From: Corynebacterium resistens DSM 45100
GTDB taxonomy: Bacteria; Actinomycetota; Actinomycetes; Mycobacteriales; Mycobacteriaceae
Reading direction: 5' to 3'
Assembly: GCF_000177535.2 (NCBI RefSeq)
Contig: NC_015673.1
Location: forward strand, 2,170,001 to 2,234,000
DNA length: 64,000 bases
A program made the translations under genes and the position numbers. Positions within the stretch are counted from its first letter, which is position 1. Every line of letters starts with the position of its first letter. The notes under the pieces are model-generated. The model made no database searches, was not told where the DNA came from, and saw only the letters and a program-made list of their open reading frames with translations. Of this stretch, positions 1 to 8,714 are shown one piece after another.

Positions 1-325
1 ACTCAATTTCCTCGTCCGTCAAGTCCCCACCCTCTTCTCCAACGAAGAGAACTGGCCCTAGGATCGCACGGGTTGGGTCCGAAATGAAACGGGAATCACC
101 GGTCTCACTTTCCTTGCGACCCATGCTGGCTAGCGGATTCGGTTCAAGCACTTCTGCATTCTTCGCATCATCAGAGTAGACAGCTGCAACGCGGGTGCCG
201 GTCTCATTGAATACGACATGCAACTTGGACTGCGAGCCGCCACCCAACAGCTCAGCAGCCTGGGAAAGATCCGTGTCCACCTCACGGGTCTGCAGGTCAG
301 GGGTAACTAGGTAGCAACGTGCCAT
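1..325 (-). CDS. Hypothetical protein, partial (N-terminal part)
   Basis: The ATG is at 325-323 and the frame stays open to the window edge, giving about 108 residues of an acidic, soluble-looking protein that begins MARCYLVTPDL. The visible part has no membrane segment or recognisable domain. It lies directly upstream of the TsaB-RimI-TsaD fusion on the same strand. In related actinobacteria groES/groEL follow tsaD, so this could be a small conserved corynebacterial gene between them; that placement is inference. I do not recognise the family, and the C-terminus is outside the window. Confidence 0.6.
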   Translation of the reverse strand, partial: MARCYLVTPDLQTREVDTDLSQAAELLGGGSQSKLHVVFNETGTRVAAVYSDDAKNAEVLEPNPLASMGRKESETGDSRFISDPTRAILGPVLFVGEEGGDLTDEEIE

Positions 326-449
326 TTGTGTTTCTCTCCTTTGCTGGAAACTTATGGCTAATTGTGCCAGTAAAACCTCGTTAATGCAGCGCTCACCCCA
401 AAATCATTCGAGGCCACAACTCACAACAAATTCGCACCACACAACGAAC

Positions 450-536
450 AAAACAAGCACCACGCGCCTAACCCACCTGCTGGAATCGATATCGCTGCCA
501 GCACAGAGCGAAAACAAGCACCACGCGCCTAACCCA
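450..536. repeat. 26-bp direct repeat pair
   Basis: The same 26-bp sequence occurs at 450-475 and 511-536. The core reads AAGCACCACGCGCCTAACCC, and the two copies start 61 bp apart. They lie in the short gap between the partial gene and the stop codon of the TsaB-RimI-TsaD gene at 541. They may be a small intergenic duplication or a paired binding site. No function can be read from them. Confidence 0.7.
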
Positions 537-540
537 TGTA

Positions 541-3138
541 CTAGGCCAATACTTGTGGCACCTCAACCTCCAGCCCAGGATCAGTCCCCACTGTTAGGGC
601 GCTAGGCTGCACACCATTGCGCACCAAGTGCGCAGCCAACGCAGCCACCATCACTCCATTATCTGTACACAGTTTTAGCGGAGGAACATGCAGTTCCACG
701 CCAGCGCTCGCGCACCGGGCAGCCGCCAACTCACGCAAACGGCGATTAGCCGAAACGCCTCCGCCTAGCAGCAGCACCCTCGCCCCAGTGTCCGAGCACG
801 CGCGTAGGGCTTTTTTAGTCAGTACATCCACCACGGCTTCTTGGAAGGACGCACACACATCTTCCACCGGAATCGTCTCCCCGGCCGCTTCTTTGCTTTC
901 CACATACCGTGCAACCGCAGTCTTTAATCCGGAGAACGAAAAGTCGTATGCCGAATCCTGCTGCCGCATCATCCCACGCGGGAACCTAATCGCATTCGCA
1001 TCACCCTGTTGTGCCAAACGATCAATGATCGGCCCGCCAGGGTAGCCCAACCCCAACAGCCTGGCTACCTTGTCATAGGCCTCACCCGCAGCATCATCGA
1101 CGGTGCTACCCAGCTCTTTCATGGGCTTCCCCACACCGGAAACGTGCAAGATTTGCGTGTGTCCCCCACTGACTAGCAAGGCGATGGCATTCTCGAGGGC
1201 GTCGGACCGAACTCCCGGCACCAAGGTATCCACTGCGACATGGCCCCCAAGATGATTCACAGCAAGGAATGGAACTTCCCAGGCGGCTGCATATGCCTTA
1301 GCAGCGGCAGCACCAACTAGAAGAGCGCCCGCTAGTCCCGGCCCGATAGTGGCCGCGACGGCATCTGGCTTGGTGAACCCGGGATCGATCCCCCGGGCTT
1401 CTTGCAACGCCGCACGCATCGTCGGTTGCATCGCCTCCAGGTGCGCGCGGGAGGCAATCTCGGGCACTACGCCGCCGAAGCGGGCATGCTCGCTCATAGA
1501 TGACGCCACCTTATCGGCAAGGATGTGCAGATCAGGCTGAGACGGGTCCGAATCTTGGTTGATCTGCACTATGCCCACACCGGTTTCATCACACGAACTC
1601 TCTATGCCCAAGATGACGCGGGGTGCAGAGTTGTCCGTGGTGGATTGTGGCCCGTCACCCGTGGTGGATTGCGGATCGGTACCCACAGTCGATTGGGAAC
1701 CGTCGGTGGCGGTGTGCCCATCGTCAGGCTCCACCGCGGCCCGAACCATCGTCCACGCATTCGCGCCTGATGGCTGATAGTAGTTCTTTCGCAGCCCCGC
1801 CTTTTCGAAGCCATAGCTTTCGTACAGGCCCACAGCGGGCTCGTTACCCTCGCGCACCTCTAGGAACATGGGCGCATGCAACCGATCCGCGACCTGCAAC
1901 AACGGTTGCAGCAATCGATGCGAAAGCCCCTTGCCCTGATACTCCGGCAACAGGCCGATCGTGTGGATCTCTCCCTCCGGGTCCGCTGCCGAACCATTGA
2001 TCGCCAAAATCGCAAACCCGATCAACTTCTCGCCATCCCACATGCCGAGCGCCAACGTATTCGGCGCCTCAACATGCTGTGCGAACGATGCCGCCGACCA
2101 CGGAGATTCATCGGCGAACAAGGTCATCTCCACCTCTGCACAGGCCTCGGCATGTTCTGCCCGCAGCACACCGACGCCCACCCGTTCCCCACCAGCACCT
2201 TGCCCAGGCGCGGAGTTATCCACAGCAACACCATCCTCCGCGCTGACTGGTTGCGGAGTGTGGCCTAAAACCCCGTCCTGCCCTTCGACCGCGGTGAAGT
2301 CGAGTGCTTGGCTGACGGCCTTGGCGGTGGGCACGGTGGCGTCGGGCCGGCGCAGGTAGAGAGCGCGCAAAGGTGGAGCTTGGCGTAACAAGCCTAAGTA
2401 GCCGCCCTGCTGTTGTATGGCGGCCAAAACCAGCCCCTCGGGCGTGGGGTGTGCGCCATCGATGAGTGGCGCGGCTTCCCACTCGTCCGAGGAAAAAATC
2501 TCCCGAGCACGTTCCGCAACCGCACCCGCCATGGCGGCGATGCGAACGCGGGGCTTGGCAGGTTCGTGCGTTCCGCTACTTGCAGAAAAACCAGCGTGGT
2601 GGTTTACCCCAGCCCGCTTCAGGATTTCGCGCGTGACCTCGCCATTGAGCTGTTCCACGACCTCCGGCTTGTGCACGCCCGGGTCCACGAGCGTGCCCAA
2701 GCGCAAACCGTTCGGGATAATGCGGGCGTGATAGCGAGCGTGATACCACTCGCGACGGCGGGCATCGGACACCACAATCGTGTCACCCACCCACGTGGGA
2801 TCCTGTACGTGTTGTGCCCAGGCAGTCGCGAGTGGACTTTCCACGCCGTGGACGGGGATCTCAAGGGCGTCACCAAAAGCCGCAGCGGTAGCCATGCCAA
2901 CCCGCAAGCCTGTAAAGGGACCAGGGCCGGTGCCCACGACAACAGAATCAAAATCACCCGGCGCGATGCGCGCCCGATCCATGCATTCGCGGATATGGGG
3001 AACCAACAACTCCATGTGACCGCGGACATTGTCAGTGGACAGCTGAGCGAGGACTTTCGTCTTGCCATTGGCGTGCACCTGGACAATGCCACAGGTGACG
3101 AAGTTCGTGGAGGTATCAACAGCAAGGACAGTAATCAT
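541..3138 (-). CDS. TsaB-RimI-TsaD triple fusion (t6A synthesis / N-acetyltransferase)
   Basis: This 865-residue protein joins three enzymes that are usually separate. Residues 1-270 are TsaB, the dimerisation partner ([11 protein letters not shown] start, [13 protein letters not shown] at 70-82, LYLRRPDA near 260). Residues about 318-467 are a GNAT acetyltransferase of the RimI type, with the acetyl-CoA loop [10 protein letters not shown] at 401-410. Residues 507-865 are TsaD, with [10 protein letters not shown] at 511-520, the HLGGH metal-binding motif and SGGHTQ. TsaD with TsaB and TsaE transfers threonylcarbamoyl to A37 of tRNAs reading ANN codons. A low-complexity Ser/Thr/Gln/Asp linker (about 470-505) joins RimI to TsaD. 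The next gene upstream carries TsaE, so the t6A complex is encoded by two adjacent fusion genes. Confidence 0.93.
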   Translation of the reverse strand: MITVLAVDTSTNFVTCGIVQVHANGKTKVLAQLSTDNVRGHMELLVPHIRECMDRARIAPGDFDSVVVGTGPGPFTGLRVGMATAAAFGDALEIPVHGVESPLATAWAQHVQDPTWVGDTIVVSDARRREWYHARYHARIIPNGLRLGTLVDPGVHKPEVVEQLNGEVTREILKRAGVNHHAGFSASSGTHEPAKPRVRIAAMAGAVAERAREIFSSDEWEAAPLIDGAHPTPEGLVLAAIQQQGGYLGLLRQAPPLRALYLRRPDATVPTAKAVSQALDFTAVEGQDGVLGHTPQPVSAEDGVAVDNSAPGQGAGGERVGVGVLRAEHAEACAEVEMTLFADESPWSAASFAQHVEAPNTLALGMWDGEKLIGFAILAINGSAADPEGEIHTIGLLPEYQGKGLSHRLLQPLLQVADRLHAPMFLEVREGNEPAVGLYESYGFEKAGLRKNYYQPSGANAWTMVRAAVEPDDGHTATDGSQSTVGTDPQSTTGDGPQSTTDNSAPRVILGIESSCDETGVGIVQINQDSDPSQPDLHILADKVASSMSEHARFGGVVPEIASRAHLEAMQPTMRAALQEARGIDPGFTKPDAVAATIGPGLAGALLVGAAAAKAYAAAWEVPFLAVNHLGGHVAVDTLVPGVRSDALENAIALLVSGGHTQILHVSGVGKPMKELGSTVDDAAGEAYDKVARLLGLGYPGGPIIDRLAQQGDANAIRFPRGMMRQQDSAYDFSFSGLKTAVARYVESKEAAGETIPVEDVCASFQEAVVDVLTKKALRACSDTGARVLLLGGGVSANRRLRELAAARCASAGVELHVPPLKLCTDNGVMVAALAAHLVRNGVQPSALTVGTDPGLEVEVPQVLA

Positions 3139-3176
3139 GGGTACTTATTTTAGAGCGATGTTCGGACACAAGAAAT

Positions 3177-3209
3177 CCCCGGTAAGCTCTCGCAGTCAAC
3201 TTACCGGGG
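3177..3209 (-). terminator. Inverted repeat downstream of alr-tsaE
   Basis: A perfect 10-bp stem (CCCCGGTAAG at 3177-3186, CTTACCGGGG at 3200-3209) encloses a 13-nt loop. It lies between the stop of the Alr-TsaE fusion at 3414 and the start of the TsaB fusion at 3138. On the minus strand it is followed by ATTTCTT, a weak U-tract. It probably terminates or attenuates transcription between the two genes. Confidence 0.55.
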
Positions 3210-3413
3210 ACGTTATACAACCGACGGGTTGATCAGACCCATTGTGTCGGCCGTTCTTGTGAAGCACCCCTCACGGTGATTCAAGATCATTGTGCCATAG
3301 AACAAGGTGACATTTCAGCTAGTTCGTATTCAGGCTCCCCCGGCAGTGGGGATAGGAGTTCCCAGCTGTCATGCGCTTAGGGATCCCCTTTGCCGTTATC
3401 GCGAACCCTCCAT

Positions 3414-5093
3414 CTACTTCCACTCCCAGCGCAGAATACGCTCATCGGCGGCTCGGTCAATCTCGATATCTAAGACCTTGTCGCTGAGGGTTTCCACCAC
3501 TCCGCGCCCCCATTCCGCAATAACCACAACCTGGTCGAGGTCCGAATCGATGTCCAAGGATTCCAACGCATCCAGGACCACATCGCGATCAACGTGCTTA
3601 CCGGGTTCCACACCTTCGGATACATCCGCTCCCAACAGGCGGTATGCATCCATGTGCAGCATGCCAGGGCGCCCACTGCCACTTGGTTTGTGGGTTCGCA
3701 CGATGGTGAACGTTGGCGATTGCACGCGCCCCTTCACCTCGAGGCCAGCAGCGAGCCCCTGCGTGAGCGTTGTTTTTCCTGCGCCCAGCGGTCCGGTAAG
3801 CACCACTACCGTGCCTGCTTCCAGCTGCTCGCCAATTCTCCGGCCGGCTTCGACCATATCTTCTGACGTGGAAGCCGTTGCATGCCCGTTGCTGTGGGAT
3901 AGGTCGAGCTGTTCTTTCTCCTCTCCTACCCATCGACGCCACACTCGTGGCCCCCTCGGCATCGTCAGGATTTCGTAGTCAATGGTCTCGGCCGCCGCAG
4001 CCAATTCGGAAGCGCTGATGCCACCCTCTCCGAAGATCGTGGCCCAATCCCCCGGTTTCACATCGGTAGGCTCTTCGGAGTCACCCAGGTTCACCACGAT
4101 CTGGTCCATACACACGCGCCCAATCTGGGGATATAGCTTTCCGCCGATGCCCACGTGGAATTTTCCGGATGCGGCGCGGGGCACGCCGTCTGCGTAACCG
4201 GCTGCGACAACTGCGGTGCGGGTGTCGCGTGTGGCGGTCCAGGTACCACCGTAACTAACGGACTCCCCTGCTCGGATGGTCTTGGTGGTGATGACCTTCG
4301 CTCGAAACGTAATGGCTGGGCGCAGCTGACCCGCATTACCGCCAGAGCCCCCAACCACCGGATCAATGCCGTAAATCCCCACTCCCGGCCGGACCATTTG
4401 GTGGTGCAGATCCGGACGGGTTAGCGCTGCTGGGGTGTTTGCGATGTGATTGGTGCGTGGGTCAATCCCGTGTTCACGGCAAATCTCGATTGCCCGCTGG
4501 AAACGGCGGTTTTGAACATCCGTGAAGGCCGCCCGAGCGGAATCGTCCGCGCTGGCTAGGTGGCTCATCACACCGCGAACGTCGAAGCTAGCGCTGTACT
4601 TGGCAATCAGTTCCACTACCGTGGCCCACTGGTCCGGGGTGATCCCGGATCGCGATAGACCAGTATCTGCCATGAGGGAGATAGCAATGGGCGTGGAATT
4701 GGAATCTGATTGCTCTAGGGTGTCCACCAACTCAACCAGTGCTTCCGCGTGAGCCAAGGAAGGTACACCGATTGTGATGTCTTGCTGAATCGCCCGTGAG
4801 AGGTCCTCCCCCGGGATCCACATCCACGCAGTGATAGGGGCGGTAATGCCCGCTGTTCGCAGGCTTAGTGCCTCGCCTATCGTCGCCACGCCCAATTGGG
4901 TGGCACCGCTTTCTAGGCAGGCTCGGGCTACCGAAAATGCACCGTGGTTATAGGCGTCCGCCTTAACAACCGCCATGACCTCTGCCGACGGGGCGGCGTC
5001 GGCAAAAAGGGAAACATTGGAACGGACAGCTGAGAGGTCAATGATGACCTCTGCAAGCGCATGTTCTGCGGGGACGGGCAGCGGTTGGTACAT
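3414..5093 (-). CDS. Alanine racemase fused to TsaE (Alr-TsaE)
   Basis: This 559-residue protein has two unrelated enzymes in tandem. Residues 1 to about 388 are a complete PLP alanine racemase: VKADAYNHG carries the Schiff-base Lys44, SYGGT near 280-284 supplies the catalytic Tyr281, and the domain ends around MPRGPRVWRR. It converts L-Ala to D-Ala for peptidoglycan. Residues about 405-559 are TsaE, the P-loop ATPase of the t6A complex, with Walker A GPLGAGKTT at 434-442 and the SPTFTIVRTH segment. In mycobacteria alr and tsaE are adjacent separate genes, so this looks like a fusion of neighbours. The TsaB-RimI-TsaD fusion follows on the same strand. Confidence 0.93.
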   Translation of the reverse strand: MYQPLPVPAEHALAEVIIDLSAVRSNVSLFADAAPSAEVMAVVKADAYNHGAFSVARACLESGATQLGVATIGEALSLRTAGITAPITAWMWIPGEDLSRAIQQDITIGVPSLAHAEALVELVDTLEQSDSNSTPIAISLMADTGLSRSGITPDQWATVVELIAKYSASFDVRGVMSHLASADDSARAAFTDVQNRRFQRAIEICREHGIDPRTNHIANTPAALTRPDLHHQMVRPGVGIYGIDPVVGGSGGNAGQLRPAITFRAKVITTKTIRAGESVSYGGTWTATRDTRTAVVAAGYADGVPRAASGKFHVGIGGKLYPQIGRVCMDQIVVNLGDSEEPTDVKPGDWATIFGEGGISASELAAAAETIDYEILTMPRGPRVWRRWVGEEKEQLDLSHSNGHATASTSEDMVEAGRRIGEQLEAGTVVVLTGPLGAGKTTLTQGLAAGLEVKGRVQSPTFTIVRTHKPSGSGRPGMLHMDAYRLLGADVSEGVEPGKHVDRDVVLDALESLDIDSDLDQVVVIAEWGRGVVETLSDKVLDIEIDRAADERILRWEWK

Positions 5094-5123
5094 GGTGATA
5101 ACCCTAGTCCCCGGCGTTAGGGG

Positions 5124-5573
5124 TTAGCGTTTGTGGGTCATCCAGACAGCGGCACCAGCGGCCACCGCACCAACGACAGCAGCTACACCACCGAGAATCA
5201 ACACCGCACGAGAGACCATGCGGTTATCGCCGAATGCGCCGAAGGAGCCGAGGGCAGCGGCCTCAGTACTACCTTCAACGCTGAGCTTCGCCTTATCGGA
5301 GGAGGAGGAAGCAGTGGAAAGCTGCTGGGAACCGCGCGCAAACTCCGGGCCAGAGGTGGCAATATTCGCCTGACCCATGAAGCCCCAGAACATATCCCAG
5401 AAGTCTGGGGTTTTGTTCTCCTCGCTAAGCGCTGCGGAACCCTTGGTGGCGGACTTAGCTGGGTCAGCCTGGTTTTCTGTGCCCTCTGCAGCGGCAGCGT
5501 AACCGTTGAGAGAGGAAGCGGCGACAGTCGCGGTCACCGCCAGAGTGAGGAATTTGCGTCGCATGTTTTTCAT
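5124..5573 (-). CDS. Small secreted or membrane-anchored protein, function unknown
   Basis: The product has 149 residues. Residues 1-29 form a Sec-type signal peptide (KNMRRKF charged start, hydrophobic core, AAAAEG cleavage region). The middle is a Ser/Ala/Glu-rich linker containing an aromatic patch, FWDMFWGFMG. Residues about 122-145 form a single transmembrane helix (VLILGGVAAVVGAVAAGAAV) followed by the short basic tail MTHKR. This predicts an extracytoplasmic domain held in the membrane at its C-terminus. It starts 10 nt after the glmS stop on the same strand, so it is probably cotranscribed with glmS. I do not recognise the family; it resembles other short corynebacterial envelope proteins only in layout. 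Confidence 0.75.
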   Translation of the reverse strand: MKNMRRKFLTLAVTATVAASSLNGYAAAAEGTENQADPAKSATKGSAALSEENKTPDFWDMFWGFMGQANIATSGPEFARGSQQLSTASSSSDKAKLSVEGSTEAAALGSFGAFGDNRMVSRAVLILGGVAAVVGAVAAGAAVWMTHKR

Positions 5574-5583
5574 GCGAAACAGA

Positions 5584-7446
5584 TTATTCCACGGTCACAG
5601 ACTTAGCCAAGTTTCGCGGTTTATCGATGTCCTCGTTTCCGCACTTGATAGCGATATCTGCTGCGAGGAACTGCAGCGGAACCGTGGACAGGATTGGCTG
5701 CAACAGAGTTGCAGACTTCGGAATCTCCAGCAACCAGTTTGCGAAAGGCTTGACGGCTTCATCGCCTTCTTCCGCAATAACAATGGTTTTCGCACCACGC
5801 GCGCGGATCTCTTGGATATTGGAGACAATCTTGGAGTGCAGCACCGGACGGCCAGCTGCAGACGGGACAACAACCACGACAGGCAGGTCGTCTTCAATCA
5901 GAGCAATGGGGCCATGCTTCAGCTCGCCCGCTGCAAAACCTTCGGCGTGGATGTAAGCAAGCTCCTTGAGCTTCAAAGCACCCTCGAGAGCCACGGGGAA
6001 GCCCACGTGACGGCCGAGGAAGAGCATGGTACGAACGGCGCCGAGTTCATCAGCAAGATCTGCGATCTGATTCCGCAGCTGAAGCGTGTGCTCGATCTTG
6101 TCTGGCAGTGCTTCGAGCTCCTCGTAGATCTGAGCGATCTCATCGGGGTATTTTGTTCCACGGGCTTGTGCCAGCGCTAGGCCGACAACATAGTTCGCCG
6201 CTACCTGGGCGAGGAAAGCTTTGGTCGACGCCACCCCGATCTCAGGGCCAGCGTGCGTGTACAGGACAGCATCGGATTCGCGCGGGATCTGCGAACCGTT
6301 GGTGTTACACACAGCCAATACCCGAGCGCCCTGCTTGCGTGCGTGACGCACTGCTTCCAGTGTGTCCGCGGTTTCACCGGACTGAGAGATTGCGAGGACA
6401 AGAGTGGAACGGTCCAGAACAGGATCACGATAGCGGAACTCGGAAGCTACCTCGATTTCCACGGGTACGCGCACCCAGTGTTCGATGGCATATTTGGCCA
6501 GCAGGCCGGAGTGGTATGCAGAACCACAGGCGACGACAAAGACTTTGTCGACATTGCGAAGATCGTCATCCGAGAGGCGTTGCTCGTCCAAAACGATACG
6601 ACCGTCAACGAAGTGACCGGCGAGAGTATCGCGCACCGCTTCTGGCTGCTCATGGATCTCCTTCATCATGAAGGAATCAAAGCCATTCTTCTGGGCAGCC
6701 TCTAGATCCCAATCGATGGTGAAAGGCTTTCCTTCAACTGGGTTTCCCTTGAAGTCGAAGATCTCGTAGCCGTTTTCGGTGATTACCACGGCATTGTCTT
6801 GGCCGAGTTCCACTGCATTCTTCGTGCGGTCAATGAAAGCTGCAACGTCGGAGCCGATAAACATCTCGCCCTCGCCTACGCCCACGATCAGTGGAGTGGA
6901 ACGTCGGCCAGCAACAATCGTGCCCGGGTGATCGGCGTGTGTGAACAAGACAGTGAACGCGCCTTCAAGTCGGTCGAGGACTGCCAGCGCGGATGCTTGG
7001 AAATCCCCCTTGGTTTCGCCCTCATTGTAGGCAAGCGCCAGCAGGTGAGCTGCAACCTCGGAGTCGGTTTCGGAGGCCATCTCAATATCGTGGGATTCAA
7101 CCTCTGCACGCAATATGGCGAAGTTTTCGATGATGCCATTGTGGACGATCGCAGCTTTGCCATCGTAGGAACGATGCGGGTGAGCGTTGACATCGTTGGG
7201 GCGACCGTGGGTCGCCCAACGGGTATGGCCGATGCAGGTATGGCCTCCGAAGTTTTCGCGACCCGCTTCATCCAATTTCTTCAGAAGGTTGGCAATCTTG
7301 CCTTCCTTCTTCTCTAGATGAATCTCATTTTTCTCAACGACGGCAATACCTGCGGAGTCGTAACCGCGGTATTCCATTCGCTCTAGAGCGTCAAGCCCGA
7401 TTTTGAGGGCGTCCGCTTTACCTACATAGCCAACGATTGCACACAT
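5584..7446 (-). CDS. glmS: Glutamine-fructose-6-phosphate aminotransferase GlmS
   Basis: The 620-residue protein makes glucosamine-6-phosphate from fructose-6-phosphate and glutamine, the first step to UDP-GlcNAc. I start it at the ATG at 7446 because the next codon is Cys (MCAIVGYVG): after Met removal that Cys is the Ntn glutaminase nucleophile. The longer in-frame extension to 7500 would bury it. The N-terminal glutaminase domain carries RWATHG and HNGIIEN. Two SIS isomerase domains follow, and the terminus ends with the family-typical DKPRNLAKSVTVE. TAAAAT lies 8 nt upstream of the ATG and there is no good Shine-Dalgarno sequence, suggesting leaderless translation. GlmM, the next enzyme of the pathway, is encoded at 11.3-12.7 kb. 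Confidence 0.97.
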   Translation of the reverse strand: MCAIVGYVGKADALKIGLDALERMEYRGYDSAGIAVVEKNEIHLEKKEGKIANLLKKLDEAGRENFGGHTCIGHTRWATHGRPNDVNAHPHRSYDGKAAIVHNGIIENFAILRAEVESHDIEMASETDSEVAAHLLALAYNEGETKGDFQASALAVLDRLEGAFTVLFTHADHPGTIVAGRRSTPLIVGVGEGEMFIGSDVAAFIDRTKNAVELGQDNAVVITENGYEIFDFKGNPVEGKPFTIDWDLEAAQKNGFDSFMMKEIHEQPEAVRDTLAGHFVDGRIVLDEQRLSDDDLRNVDKVFVVACGSAYHSGLLAKYAIEHWVRVPVEIEVASEFRYRDPVLDRSTLVLAISQSGETADTLEAVRHARKQGARVLAVCNTNGSQIPRESDAVLYTHAGPEIGVASTKAFLAQVAANYVVGLALAQARGTKYPDEIAQIYEELEALPDKIEHTLQLRNQIADLADELGAVRTMLFLGRHVGFPVALEGALKLKELAYIHAEGFAAGELKHGPIALIEDDLPVVVVVPSAAGRPVLHSKIVSNIQEIRARGAKTIVIAEEGDEAVKPFANWLLEIPKSATLLQPILSTVPLQFLAADIAIKCGNEDIDKPRNLAKSVTVE

Positions 7447-7555
7447 AGGTTCGCATTTTACAACATGCTTCGACATCCAAAGAGTCTCAACTTGGCTCAT
7501 CGAACTTGTGGCTTCGTTGCACCCACCTAGCGGGGTTCTTGTAGGCTAGTTCACT

Positions 7556-8440
7556 GTGGCTGACAAGTTGAAGAACCTCATTCCGACTCTTGGTAAGCGC
7601 GGTCCACACCGCGTTTTGACCGGCGACCTGAATTTCGCTGGCATCCCCGGCAAGGTTTACACCCCTGCCGAAGGTAAAGGCATCCCCGGTGTGGCCTTCG
7701 GGCACGATTGGCGCCTAGGCGTTGATGCCTACCATGCAACTTTCCGCCACCTCGCTAGCTGGGGAATTGCGGTTGCTGCGCCCGATACTGAAAAAGGTTG
7801 GGTTCCCAATCACCGTGGTTTTGCCGCAGACCTTGAAACCGCGCTCCAGATTCTCGCGGGCGTGCGCCTGGGGAATGGGAATGTAGTTGTACAGCCGAAC
7901 AACCTTTTCCTAGCAGGTCACGGCATGGGAGCCTCCGCGGCCGTAATTGCCGCAACAAGTCGCCCATATGCCAAAATTTCAAAGGCTCGTCACACCCCCA
8001 CGATTAAGGGCGTGATGGCCATTTACCCGTCGGATGCCACCCCTAATCCCTATGAGGCAGCCAAGCACGTCAGCGCCCCTGGCCTCGTTCTGGAACCAGG
8101 CTCCCTCGTAAACGTTCCTTCTGGCAACGCTGCACGCATGGCAGCCCAATGGGAAGGCGACGTTATTTATCGCAAAATCGATGCTGCAACCCACGATGGC
8201 TTCCACGAGAAGGCTCTACGTAAGTTCTTGTTTGGCACGGCTAGCCTAGAGTTTTCCAAGCAAGAATTGGTTCGCGCGCTGATGACGGGCTTCGTTTTGG
8301 CGGAAGATTCCAACAAGTACAAGGAATTCCGCGAAACCAATTTGAAGCTCAAGGGCACCGAAACCGCCACCCAGCACGAGCTTTTCACCCGTTTGCCAGA
8401 AAACGCGGATGTCCAAGAACATTTGAAAGCCCTGCTCTAG
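7556..8440 (+). CDS. Alpha/beta-hydrolase-fold protein lacking the nucleophilic Ser
   Basis: The 294-residue protein has the layout of dienelactone-hydrolase/lipase-like alpha/beta hydrolases: a GHDWRLG oxyanion-loop-like segment near 49-55, a nucleophile elbow, an acid-loop region around PGLVLEPGS, and a His-containing DAATHDGFHE near the end. The elbow reads GHGMG at 121-125, so the usual GxSxG serine is Gly123 (codon GGC). As read, it cannot use the standard serine mechanism; it may be a pseudo-enzyme or scaffold. The GTG start at 7556 has TAGGCT about 8 nt upstream and no Shine-Dalgarno sequence, suggesting a leaderless mRNA. It is divergent from glmS, with 109 bp between the starts. Confidence 0.8.
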   Translation: MADKLKNLIPTLGKRGPHRVLTGDLNFAGIPGKVYTPAEGKGIPGVAFGHDWRLGVDAYHATFRHLASWGIAVAAPDTEKGWVPNHRGFAADLETALQILAGVRLGNGNVVVQPNNLFLAGHGMGASAAVIAATSRPYAKISKARHTPTIKGVMAIYPSDATPNPYEAAKHVSAPGLVLEPGSLVNVPSGNAARMAAQWEGDVIYRKIDAATHDGFHEKALRKFLFGTASLEFSKQELVRALMTGFVLAEDSNKYKEFRETNLKLKGTETATQHELFTRLPENADVQEHLKALL

Positions 8441-8468
8441 ACGTTAGTGCCGCGCCACCCCAGTATTC

Positions 8469-8714
8469 TCAATCAAAAATGCTGGGGCCAATTCCACCGG
8501 CTTTGCCCTGACCTGGATGCGGGGACCCTGGCTGAGTTTGCGGCTGCCGCATGGCCGGATCCTGCGATTGGGGCTGCCTACCTTTTTCCTCGTCAATCAA
8601 CTGTTGCAGGGCTGCAGTCTGTTGCTTCAAAACGTCCTCAAATTGCACTGCAGCTGCCGCTACCTCGGCTAGATAATCATCGAGCAGCTGCTGGTAGTTA
8701 TCCGGTTTTACCAC
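8469..8714 (-). CDS. Small helical protein with Pro/Gln-rich tail, unknown
   Basis: The product has 81 residues. Residues 1-43 are predicted helical and probably coiled-coil (YQQLLDDYLAEVAAAAVQFE then LKQQTAALQQLIDEE). Residues 44-81 are Gln/Pro/Gly-rich. Its ATG overlaps the end of the preceding 525-codon frame by 7 nt, so it is the last member of a translationally coupled four-gene operon (11111 to 8469). It is too short and low in complexity for family assignment. It faces the hydrolase gene convergently, with only 28 bp between the stops. Confidence 0.6.
   Translation of the reverse strand: MVKPDNYQQLLDDYLAEVAAAAVQFEDVLKQQTAALQQLIDEEKGRQPQSQDPAMRQPQTQPGSPHPGQGKAGGIGPSIFD

Noticed and set aside
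2413..3153. 246-codon plus-strand frame opposite tsaB
   Set aside because: It is an antisense shadow of the high-GC TsaB region.
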